Below, one piece after another: positions 1-5,316 of a DNA stretch of 6,517 nt (its first letter is position 1; every line of letters starts with the position of its first letter). The stretch comes from Pedococcus sp. GTDB lineage: Bacteria; Actinomycetota; Actinomycetes; Actinomycetales; Dermatophilaceae. The stretch is from contig JAICSZ010000133.1 in the NCBI GenBank assembly GCA_025936615.1, positions 1-6,517 of the forward strand, read 5' to 3'. Under the pieces are notes generated by a model. The model was not told where the DNA came from. It saw nothing but the letters and a program-made list of their open reading frames with translations, and did no database searches. Position numbers and translations under genes: made by a program.

Positions 1-1116
1 CCACCCGAACGAGCCCAGCTCCTGCGGCGAGTACATCGGGTCGTTCACCACCACGTCGGCACCCGCCTCACGCAGCGCCTGCACCGTCGCGAACACACCC
101 GAGAACGCGGTCTCCTTGACCCCACCGCGGTAGGAGGCCCCGAGCACCGCGACCTTCTTGCCCTCCAGCGACCCACCGGCCGCGCCGACCGCCAGCCCGA
201 CGGTGTAGGCCGGCATCGCGGCGTTCGCCTCGCGGGCCGCCCGGACCACCGTGGCGTCCGGGTCGTTCCACAGGTAGAGCCGCGGGTAGACCGGGATGCA
301 GTGGCCGCCGACAGCGATACCCGGCCGGTGGATGTGGCTGTAGGGCTGGGAGTTGGAGGCTTCGATCACCTGGTACACGTCGATGCCGTTCTTCGCAGCG
401 AAGGCGCCGAACTGGTTGGCCAGGCCGATGTTGACGTCGCGGTAGGTCGTCTCCGCGAGCTTGGCCATCTCGGCGGCCTCGGCCGAGCCGAGGTCCCACA
501 CACCGTTGCCGCGCTCGAGGTCAGGGCGCTCGTCGAACTCCAGCACCCGCTCGTAGAAGTCCACCGCACGCTTGGCACCCTCCTCCGACAGGCCGCCCAG
601 CAGCTTGGGGTACTTGCGCAGGTCGGCGAAGACCCGACCGGTCAGGACCCGCTCGGGCGAGAAGACCAGGTGGAAGTCGACGCCCTCGGTCAGGCCGCTG
701 CCCTCCTCCAACCGGGGCTTCCACCGGGTGCGCGTCGTGCCCACCGGCAGGGTCGTCTCGTAGACGACGAGCGTGCCGGGCTTCAGCCCGCGCGCGATGT
801 CGTCAGTGGCCGAGTCCATCCAGCCGAAGTCCGGACGGGCCTGCTCGTCGACGAACAACGGCACCACGACCACAACCGCGTCGCTCTCGGCCACCGCCGA
901 CGCGGTGTCAGTCGTGGCCGACAGGTTGCCGGACGACACCACCCCGGCCAGGTACTCACCCAGGTGCGCCTCACCGGGAAACGGCTCCGCACCGGCGTTC
1001 ACCTGCTCGACCACGGACCGGCTCACGTCCGCGCCCAACACCTCGTGGCCGGACCGGGCGAACTGGACAGCTAGCGGCAGGCCGATCTTGCCCAGCCCGA
1101 CGACGGTGATCTTCAC
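1..1116 (-). CDS. Nucleotide-sugar (UDP-HexNAc/UDP-glucose-type) 6-dehydrogenase, 3' end cut off
   Basis: Predicted NAD-dependent dehydrogenase that oxidises C6 of a UDP-sugar to a uronic acid in the cytoplasm, feeding surface polysaccharide synthesis. Seen here: an N-terminal Rossmann fold with VVGLGKIGLP (residues 5-14), the family signature FSPER (152-156, Glu155), the KLAETTYRDVNIG segment (from Lys219), the catalytic-cysteine motif GGHCIPVYP (Cys273), and the beginning of the C-terminal UDP-binding domain (LGASYRGGVKE, about 313-323). The GGHC form resembles UDP-N-acetylhexosamine dehydrogenases (WecC/WbpA type) more than the GGSCFPKD form of UDP-glucose dehydrogenases, so the exact substrate is open. 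372 residues are visible, where the family usually has about 410-440; the rest lies outside the window. The GTG start at 1116 is chosen because AAGGAA sits at 1121-1126 and the glycine-rich loop follows immediately. Oddities: Thr223 and Tyr277 occupy positions that are normally Asn and Asp. Confidence 0.93.
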   Translation of the reverse strand, partial: MKITVVGLGKIGLPLAVQFARSGHEVLGADVSRSVVEQVNAGAEPFPGEAHLGEYLAGVVSSGNLSATTDTASAVAESDAVVVVVPLFVDEQARPDFGWMDSATDDIARGLKPGTLVVYETTLPVGTTRTRWKPRLEEGSGLTEGVDFHLVFSPERVLTGRVFADLRKYPKLLGGLSEEGAKRAVDFYERVLEFDERPDLERGNGVWDLGSAEAAEMAKLAETTYRDVNIGLANQFGAFAAKNGIDVYQVIEASNSQPYSHIHRPGIAVGGHCIPVYPRLYLWNDPDATVVRAAREANAAMPAYTVGLAVGAAGGSLEGKKVAVLGASYRGGVKETAFSGVFATVQALREAGADVVVNDPMYSPQELGSFGW

Positions 1117-1120
1117 GATG

Positions 1121-1152
1121 TTCCTTCACGTTGGGGACCAGCGACGATCCTA
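1121..1152 (-). promoter_or_regulatory. Candidate promoter -10 and ribosome binding site of the dehydrogenase gene
   Basis: Read on the minus strand, TAGGAT (1147-1152) fits the actinobacterial -10 pattern TANNNT, and AAGGAA (1121-1126) lies four bases before the GTG start at 1116. This predicts a leader of about 24 bases. No convincing -35 hexamer is visible at the usual distance. The ribosome binding site is well supported and decides the start; the -10 is an inference. Confidence 0.45.
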
Positions 1153-1166
1153 CGGGCTGCACTCGC

Positions 1167-1194
1167 TTGCGCGCGGACCGGGACGTGTGATGCT
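1167..1194 (+). promoter_or_regulatory. Possible promoter of the CoA-binding gene, leaderless type
   Basis: TTGCGC (1167-1172), a 16-base spacer and GATGCT (1189-1194) end six bases before the GTG start at 1201. That spacing would place transcription initiation on or next to the start codon. GATGCT differs from TANNNT at the first base, so the case is weaker than for purK and gtrA. No good Shine-Dalgarno sequence precedes this GTG, which fits a leaderless message. Confidence 0.3.
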
Positions 1195-1200
1195 GGCAGC

Positions 1201-1656
1201 GTGACGCCCAAGCACCAGAACGACCCCGACCTCATCCGTCAGCTGCTCGCCGATCCGGGCATCTGGGTCGTCGTCGGCCTCTCCAGCAACCAGAGCCGGC
1301 CTGCCTACGACGTCTCCCGCTGGCTCAAGGTGGAACTGGGCAAGGGCATCATTCCCGTGCACCCCAAGGCAGAGACCGTCCACTCGGAGCAGGGGTACGC
1401 GTCGCTCGACGAGATCCCGGACGGGACCGACGTCAAGGTGGTCGACTGCTTCGTGAGCTCCGAGCACGTCGGTGCCGTGGTCGACGGGGCCATCGCCAAC
1501 AAGGACCGCCTCCAGATCGACGCGATCTGGATGCAGCTGGGCGTCGTGGACGAGGCTGCGGCGCGGCGGGCCCGGGCCGCCGGCCTCGACGTGGTCATGG
1601 ACACCTGCCCCAAGATCGAGTGGCGAGGCATGCGGTCCTCGGGCATGAGCCGCTGA
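1201..1656 (+). CDS. CoA-binding domain protein (YccU-like)
   Basis: Small single-domain cytoplasmic protein of 151 residues with the CoA-binding Rossmann fold also found in succinyl-CoA synthetase alpha subunits. Seen: the nucleotide-loop strand WVVVGLSSNQSRPAYDVSRWL-like segment (residues 22-42), IIPVHPK (50-56), VVDCFV (80-85), and the family's C-terminal block with IWMQLGV (109-115) and VVMDTCPKIEW (131-141), including Cys136. Length is typical of the stand-alone family. Its precise role is unknown; family members bind CoA, but a reaction is not established. The GTG at 1201 is the start because the upstream ATG at 1190 runs into a stop after four codons and the domain begins about 20 residues in. 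It is transcribed divergently from the dehydrogenase (84-base gap) and convergently with the CWB2 gene. Confidence 0.9.
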   Translation: MTPKHQNDPDLIRQLLADPGIWVVVGLSSNQSRPAYDVSRWLKVELGKGIIPVHPKAETVHSEQGYASLDEIPDGTDVKVVDCFVSSEHVGAVVDGAIANKDRLQIDAIWMQLGVVDEAAARRARAAGLDVVMDTCPKIEWRGMRSSGMSR

Positions 1657-1670
1657 GGGTCCGGACACGC

Positions 1671-1704
1671 TCGTGCCCCCCGCGTCGAGGCGCCGGGGGC
1701 ACGA
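1671..1704. terminator. Bidirectional hairpin terminator between convergent genes
   Basis: A perfect 10-base stem, TCGTGCCCCC (1671-1680) with GGGGGCACGA (1695-1704), is extended inside by CGC/GCG (1681-1683 with 1690-1692) across a two-base bulge. It sits 14 bases after the CoA-binding gene stop and 15 bases from the CWB2 gene stop, so it can serve both. There is no T-tract on either side, as is common for hairpin terminators in high-GC actinobacteria. Confidence 0.75.
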
Positions 1705-1719
1705 CCGCAGGCAAGAGCC

Positions 1720-2754
1720 TCAGCAGGCCTTGAGGGCGAGGGCCGCGTCGGACACCGCGCCCACCCCACCCAGTGCCGTGACCTTGGTGGCGCCGAGCCG
1801 GGTGATCTCGTTGAGGGTCACCCTCGGGACGCAGTCCTTCTGGGTCAGCAGGAGCGGGCGACCGCCGAAGTAGGGCGCAACAGCCCCACCGGCGAGCGCG
1901 TCGGGGTAGGACATCCCGTTGGCGAGGAAGACCTCCGTCGCCGACGTCACCGTCGCCGCCGAGACCTTGGCCGCCGTGTCGAACCGGTTGCTGCCGCCGA
2001 CCCGGGTTACCGCCACGGCCGAACCCACGGTGGACTTGACCTGGTTGAGGACGGTGTTGGAGATCGCGCCGGTGCCTCCGAGGACGACCACCCTGGACGG
2101 CTTGATCCGCCTGAGGGCGGCCACCGTCTCGGCGGGCAGCTTCGTGGGCGTGGTGAGCAGCATGGCGCCAGACGAGATGGTTGTCGCCGCGCCACCACCC
2201 AGGGCATCCGGGAAGGTCACGCCACTCGCGATGTACACCGGGACGTTCTCCACGGGCGGGTCGAAGTTCTCGGAGGTCTGTGCCGCCGTGTCATAGCGGT
2301 TCGCGCCGTCGACGGTGAAGGTGTGGTTCGCGGGGGCGTGCTTGGCCAGCTGGCCGACCATCGAGTTGCTCACGGCAGCAGGGCCACCGACGACGATGAT
2401 GTTCTGGGTCTTGAGCCTGTCGAGCTCGACGGCCACGGCCGACGGCAGGCTGCCGGCGGTCGGGACGAGCAGCAGGGGCGCCTCGAGGAAGGCAGCCATC
2501 GGCCCGGCGCCGAGCGCGTCGGGGAACGACTGCCCGGAGGCGACGACCACCCAGTCCTGGGTCGGGGCGAAGTTTGCCTTGGAGATCGCGACGGACGTCT
2601 TGTACCGGTCGGCCCCGGCGAGGCGGCTCTTCGTGATGCTGGTCGCCGACGGGGCGGCCGTCGGGCTGGTGGCCGGTGCTGCCACAGCGGCCGACCCTCC
2701 GGCCACCAGTGCCGCGGCCGCGAGTGCGGGCAGGGCCGCGCGGAATCTGGTCAT
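1720..2754 (-). CDS. Secreted cell-wall-binding protein with three CWB2 repeats
   Basis: 344-residue exported protein that consists of a signal peptide plus three tandem cell-wall-binding type 2 repeats (PF04122 family) and nothing else. The signal peptide has Arg3/Arg5, a hydrophobic stretch (about 7-24) and an AVA-type cleavage site near residue 25. Repeats are at about 42-137, 146-242 and 249-341. Each carries an R(Y/F)xT block (ADRYKTS 48-54, NRYDTAA 152-158, NRFDTAA 256-262), a (F/Y)PDA motif (77, 181, 283) and a GG-x-x-A-(V/I)-S motif (GG at 123, 226 and 329, exactly 103 apart). In clostridia such triplets anchor S-layer proteins to wall polymers; the ligand here is unknown. Two cysteines, 308 and 344 (the last residue), could form a disulfide in repeat 3. 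No catalytic domain is present. Signal peptide and repeat identity are seen; wall anchoring is inferred from the family. Confidence 0.92.
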   Translation of the reverse strand: MTRFRAALPALAAAALVAGGSAAVAAPATSPTAAPSATSITKSRLAGADRYKTSVAISKANFAPTQDWVVVASGQSFPDALGAGPMAAFLEAPLLLVPTAGSLPSAVAVELDRLKTQNIIVVGGPAAVSNSMVGQLAKHAPANHTFTVDGANRYDTAAQTSENFDPPVENVPVYIASGVTFPDALGGGAATTISSGAMLLTTPTKLPAETVAALRRIKPSRVVVLGGTGAISNTVLNQVKSTVGSAVAVTRVGGSNRFDTAAKVSAATVTSATEVFLANGMSYPDALAGGAVAPYFGGRPLLLTQKDCVPRVTLNEITRLGATKVTALGGVGAVSDAALALKAC

Positions 2755-2803
2755 GGGTGGACTTTCTGGTTGGAGACGCTCTCCCTGGCGTCGTGGTGCG
2801 CGG

Positions 2804-2833
2804 AGCGTAACCCAGCCAACGCCGTGATGTCGG
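2804..2833 (-). promoter_or_regulatory. Candidate promoter of the CWB2 gene
   Basis: On the minus strand CCGACA (2828-2833) and TACGCT (2804-2809) are separated by 18 bases, matching TTGACA in four of six positions and TANNNT fully. It lies about 50 bases before the ATG at 2754, giving a leader of roughly 40 bases. The Shine-Dalgarno in that leader is weak (AGAAAG). It implies the CWB2 gene is transcribed separately from purK-purE. Confidence 0.35.
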
Positions 2834-2842
2834 CTTCCCGCC

Positions 2843-2867
2843 GAGTCCAGACCAAACCTTTGGAGTC
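2843..2867 (-). terminator. Weak hairpin after purE, possible terminator
   Basis: GACTCCA and TGGACTC on the minus strand (arms 2861-2867 and 2843-2849) pair in six of seven positions around an 11-base loop, 28 bases past the purE stop. Inside it CCAAA/TTTGG could form an alternative stem. No T-tract follows. It is the only secondary structure I see between purE and the CWB2 gene, and it is weak. Confidence 0.22.
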
Positions 2868-2894
2868 GCTCGTTTGCCTGGCCTCCCCCCGTGC

Positions 2895-3419
2895 TCAGGA
2901 GGTGACGGTTCGCCGCTCCCGAAGGGCGGCGCCCTTGGCGTGCGCCTCGTCCCGCAACCGCACCTGGAAGGCAACCATCCGCTCCCTCAGCCCCGCGGCA
3001 TACTCGCCGTCGCCTGCGGCGAGGACGCGCACGGCGAGCAGCCCCGCATTCCGTGCCCCGCCCACCGAGACGGTGGCAACCGGAACCCCGGCCGGCATCT
3101 GCACGATGGACAGCAGCGAGTCCATGCCGTCGAGGTGCTTGAGGGGCACCGGCACCCCGATGACTGGCAGCGGCGTCACCGATGCGAGCATGCCGGGCAG
3201 GTGCGCGGCACCCCCGGCGCCGGCGACGATGACGCGCAGACCGCGCCCGGCGGCGTTCTGCCCGTAAGCGATCATCTCCTCGGGCATGCGGTGCGCCGAC
3301 ACCACGTCCACCTCGTAGGGCACCCCGAACTCGTCCAGCGCGAGCGCCGCCGACTCCATCACCGGCCAGTCGCTGTCGCTGCCCATGACGAGCCCGACGA
3401 GGGGCTGGTTGTCGCTCAC
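2895..3419 (-). CDS. purE: N5-carboxyaminoimidazole ribonucleotide mutase
   Basis: Cytoplasmic enzyme of de novo purine synthesis that converts N5-CAIR, the product of PurK, to CAIR. The 174 residues cover the whole single-domain family, with the phosphate and substrate loop GSDSDW (13-18), the catalytic SAHR (41-44, His43) and [11 protein letters not shown] (67-77), followed by [15 protein letters not shown] (91-105) and QMP (107-109). These are class I PurE features, consistent with the neighbouring purK. The C-terminal tail after about residue 155 is charged and probably variable. The GTG start at 3419 shares GTGA with the purK stop (3416-3419), so its translation is probably coupled to purK. 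A short tail ending TVTS precedes the TGA. Confidence 0.97.
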   Translation of the reverse strand: MSDNQPLVGLVMGSDSDWPVMESAALALDEFGVPYEVDVVSAHRMPEEMIAYGQNAAGRGLRVIVAGAGGAAHLPGMLASVTPLPVIGVPVPLKHLDGMDSLLSIVQMPAGVPVATVSVGGARNAGLLAVRVLAAGDGEYAAGLRERMVAFQVRLRDEAHAKGAALRERRTVTS

Positions 3420-4612
3420 TCGGTGATCACTCCCGTGAGGTAGTCGGCCGCGTGCCGGGCCCGCTCGCGCAAGGCTTCGAGGTCGCTGCCGCTGACGTTG
3501 ACGTGCCCGATCTTGCGACCGGGGCGCACCCCCTTGCCATAGAGGTGCACCTTGAGTGCGGGGTCCCGTGCCATGACGTGCCGGTATGCCGGGTAGAGAC
3601 TCGGGTGGTCCCCGCCCAGGACGTTGGCCATCACCGTGTGCGGCTCACGGAGGTGCGGTGACCCTAGTGGCAGGTCGAGGACCGCGCGCAGGTGCTGCTC
3701 GAACTGCCCCGTCACGGCGCCGTCCATGGACCAGTGGCCGGAGTTGTGGGGACGCATGGCGAGCTCGTTGACCACGTAGCCGGGGGCTCCGGACTCCGGG
3801 TCGCGCACCTCGAAGATCTCGACCGCGAAAACGCCTGTCACGCCGAGGTTTTCGGCGATCCGCAGGCCAGCCTCGGTGACGACCGAGGCGAGGTGTGGGT
3901 CGAGGTCCGGCGCCGGGGCGAGCACCTCGGTGCAGATGCCGTCCGTCTGGACGGTCTCCACCACCGGCCACGCTGCGGCCTGGTCGGAGGGGCTGCGCGC
4001 GATGAGCACTGCCAGCTCGCGGACGAAGTCGACCTTCTCCTCGAGGAGCACGCCGTCGGCGAGGGCGCCGGGCTCGCCCACCGCGCCGAGCCAGTCGGAC
4101 AGCTCGTCCGCCGAGGAGACCACCCGGACCCCCTTGCCGTCGTAGCCCCCTCGCGGCGTCTTTGCCACCATCGGCCACCCGACCTGCTCGGCGAAGCGGT
4201 TCACGTCCTCGGCGTTGGTGGCCTGCGCCCACGCCGGGCACGCGATCCCGATCTCGGTGAGCCGCCGGCGCATCGCGAGCTTGTCCTGGGCGAAGACCAG
4301 TGCCTCCGGGGAGGGATGGAGGGTGACCTTCGCCGCCACCAGGGCAGCCAGGACGTCCGGAGGGACGTGCTCGTGGTCGAAGGTGACGGCGTCGCACTCG
4401 CGGGCGAACGCGAGCACCGCCTCGCGGTCGCTGTGCGAGCCCACGGGTGCGGAGGGGATCACCTGGGCGGCCGCTGCGTCCGGCGCCTCGGCCAGCACGC
4501 TCAACGCCACCGCGAGCTCCGCTGCCGGCCCGGCACACATCCGCGCGAGCTGGCCGCCGCCGATGATGCCGACGACGGGGAAGCCACCGGGGGCGCGCAC
4601 GGGCGAGGTCAC
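3416..4612 (-). CDS. purK: N5-carboxyaminoimidazole ribonucleotide synthase
   Basis: ATP-grasp enzyme that carboxylates AIR with bicarbonate and ATP to N5-CAIR, the substrate of PurE. With the GTG start at 4612 it has 398 residues. Seen: N-terminal [10 protein letters not shown] (16-25), FDHEHVP (78-84; TFEFENV-like in relatives), the ATP-grasp core [11 protein letters not shown] (151-161), [12 protein letters not shown] (189-200), VFAVEIFEV (261-269), [17 protein letters not shown] (282-298) and the C-terminal [15 protein letters not shown] (357-373). The frame stays open upstream to an ATG at 4765, which would add 51 residues; I reject that extension because it reads through the duplicated palindromic element, the two copies are in different frames, and the conserved loop already starts at residue 16. 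A -10-like TATCCT ends six bases before the GTG, suggesting a leaderless transcript. First gene of the purK-purE operon. Confidence 0.96.
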   Translation of the reverse strand: MTSPVRAPGGFPVVGIIGGGQLARMCAGPAAELAVALSVLAEAPDAAAAQVIPSAPVGSHSDREAVLAFARECDAVTFDHEHVPPDVLAALVAAKVTLHPSPEALVFAQDKLAMRRRLTEIGIACPAWAQATNAEDVNRFAEQVGWPMVAKTPRGGYDGKGVRVVSSADELSDWLGAVGEPGALADGVLLEEKVDFVRELAVLIARSPSDQAAAWPVVETVQTDGICTEVLAPAPDLDPHLASVVTEAGLRIAENLGVTGVFAVEIFEVRDPESGAPGYVVNELAMRPHNSGHWSMDGAVTGQFEQHLRAVLDLPLGSPHLREPHTVMANVLGGDHPSLYPAYRHVMARDPALKVHLYGKGVRPGRKIGHVNVSGSDLEALRERARHAADYLTGVITE

Positions 4613-4618
4613 GCCGCG

Positions 4619-4624
4619 AGGATA
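4619..4624 (-). promoter_or_regulatory. Candidate -10 of the purK-purE operon, leaderless type
   Basis: TATCCT on the minus strand fits TANNNT and ends six bases before the GTG at 4612, so the transcript would begin at or beside the start codon. No Shine-Dalgarno sequence precedes the GTG (the bases between are CGCGGC), which agrees with this. No clear -35 is visible; the region just upstream is a GC-rich palindrome (4626-4635). Confidence 0.5.
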
Positions 4625-4668
4625 GCGGCCGGCCGACGCCCCCACGCTCGGCACCCGTCCGCGCGACT

Positions 4669-4719
4669 GCTTGCGTCTGCGACTTCGCCCCGCTGGTGGG
4701 CAACTCCGCGGACGCAAGC
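4669..4719. repeat. Palindromic intergenic element, copy 1 (full)
   Basis: A 51-base element bounded by 13-base inverted arms: GCTTGCGTCTGCG (4669-4681) and CGCGGACGCAAGC (4707-4719), pairing at 12 positions plus one T-G wobble. The interior can form a second stem, GCCC (4687-4690) with GGGC (4698-4701), flanked by TT/AA. Bases 4674-4719 are repeated without a mismatch at 4736-4781. It lies between the divergent purK and gtrA genes and codes for nothing I can support. Confidence 0.85.
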
Positions 4720-4735
4720 ACGCGGCATACGGCAA

Positions 4736-4781
4736 CGTCTGCGACTTCGCCCCGCTGGTGGGCAACTCCGCGGACGCAAGC
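4736..4781. repeat. Palindromic intergenic element, copy 2 (left arm shortened)
   Basis: Identical over all 46 bases to 4674-4719, at a period of 62 and separated from copy 1 by 16 unrelated bases (4720-4735). The outer five bases of the left arm are missing (GGCAA in place of GCTTG), so only an eight-base outer stem remains (4736-4743 with 4769-4776). The inner GCCC/GGGC stem is intact. Its right end reaches the region where the -35 of gtrA would lie. Confidence 0.85.
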
Positions 4782-4800
4782 GGTTGGCAGCCGTGGCCAC

Positions 4801-4806
4801 TAGGCT
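4801..4806 (+). promoter_or_regulatory. Candidate -10 of gtrA, leaderless type
   Basis: TAGGCT fits TANNNT and ends six bases before the GTG at 4813, the same spacing as at purK. The bases between (CCCTGC) contain no Shine-Dalgarno sequence. A TTGGCA at 4784-4789 is only 11 bases upstream, too close to act as -35; the expected -35 position falls at the right end of repeat copy 2. Confidence 0.5.
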
Positions 4807-4812
4807 CCCTGC

Positions 4813-5313
4813 GTGCCAGCCAGCCCCTCCCCGCTCGACCGCGTCCGCGGCGCGGTCGACGTCCTCTACCGGGAGATGATCAAGTTCGGCGTCGTCGGCG
4901 CCGCCGCCTTCGTCGTGGACGTGGGGTTGTTCAACCTGCTGCGGGCCACCACGCTCGAGGACAAGCCCACCACCGCCAAGGTCGTCTCCGCGAGCGCGGC
5001 CACGGTTGTCGCGTGGCTGGGGAACCGGGCGTGGACCTTCCGGCACCGGCGCAACCGGCCGGTTCACCACGAGGCGGCACTGTTCGCGCTGACCAACGGC
5101 GTCGCGCTGCTGATTGGGGCGGGCAGCATCGCCTTCTCCCACTATGTCCTCGGGCTCACGTCGCTCACGTCCGACAACGTCGCCAACATCGTCGGCATCG
5201 GCCTCGGGACGCTGTTCCGGTTCTGGGCCTACCGCCAGTTCGTGTTCAGGGCCGAGCCGCTCCAGGACACCTCGCCCCTGACCGAGCACCACGACCCGCG
5301 GCCGCGGCCCTGA
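4813..5313 (+). CDS. GtrA family membrane protein
   Basis: Small integral membrane protein of 166 residues with four predicted membrane helices at about 22-44, 54-74, 88-113 and 120-143, the normal GtrA layout. Family features seen: KFGVVGAAAFVVDVGLFNLL (24-43) with Asp36 inside helix 1, NRAWTFR (71-77) after helix 2, and FRFWAYRQFVF (135-145) closing helix 4. GtrA proteins are thought to help move or present polyprenyl-phosphate-linked sugars for surface glycan building; the sugar cannot be told here. The N-terminus (1-21) and the proline-rich, charged tail (146-166) are cytoplasmic by inference. GTG at 4813 is chosen because a -10-like TAGGCT lies just upstream and the first helix follows. 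Divergent from purK, an arrangement I also recall from mycobacteria. Its stop is three bases from the stop of the convergent kinase gene. Confidence 0.92.
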   Translation: MPASPSPLDRVRGAVDVLYREMIKFGVVGAAAFVVDVGLFNLLRATTLEDKPTTAKVVSASAATVVAWLGNRAWTFRHRRNRPVHHEAALFALTNGVALLIGAGSIAFSHYVLGLTSLTSDNVANIVGIGLGTLFRFWAYRQFVFRAEPLQDTSPLTEHHDPRPRP

Positions 5314-5316
5314 CCC

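Noticed and set aside
301..1074. Open frame on the plus strand opposite the dehydrogenase
   Set aside because: A composition artefact of the real minus-strand gene, whose Rossmann, SPER and GGHC motifs are all in the other frame.
2323..3267. Open frame on the plus strand opposite the CWB2 and purE genes
   Set aside because: It spans two well-supported genes and the gap between them, has low-complexity composition and matches no family I recognise.
4626..4635. Perfect palindrome CGGCCGGCCG just upstream of the purK -10
   Set aside because: Short GC-only palindromes are frequent by chance in such DNA. Its position is suggestive of an operator, but there is no second copy or known consensus to support it.
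4669..4781. Possible CRISPR array
   Set aside because: Only two repeat copies, 46 bases long with a 16-base gap, and no cas genes in view; the palindromic-repeat reading fits better.
4784..4789. TTGGCA as a -35 box for gtrA
   Set aside because: Only 11 bases separate it from TAGGCT, too short for a standard sigma-70-type promoter.
3692..4879. Long open frame on the plus strand across purK and into gtrA
   Set aside because: It lies opposite purK, whose motifs are complete, and its predicted protein is arginine-, glycine- and histidine-rich without recognisable domains. Open antisense frames are expected at this GC content.
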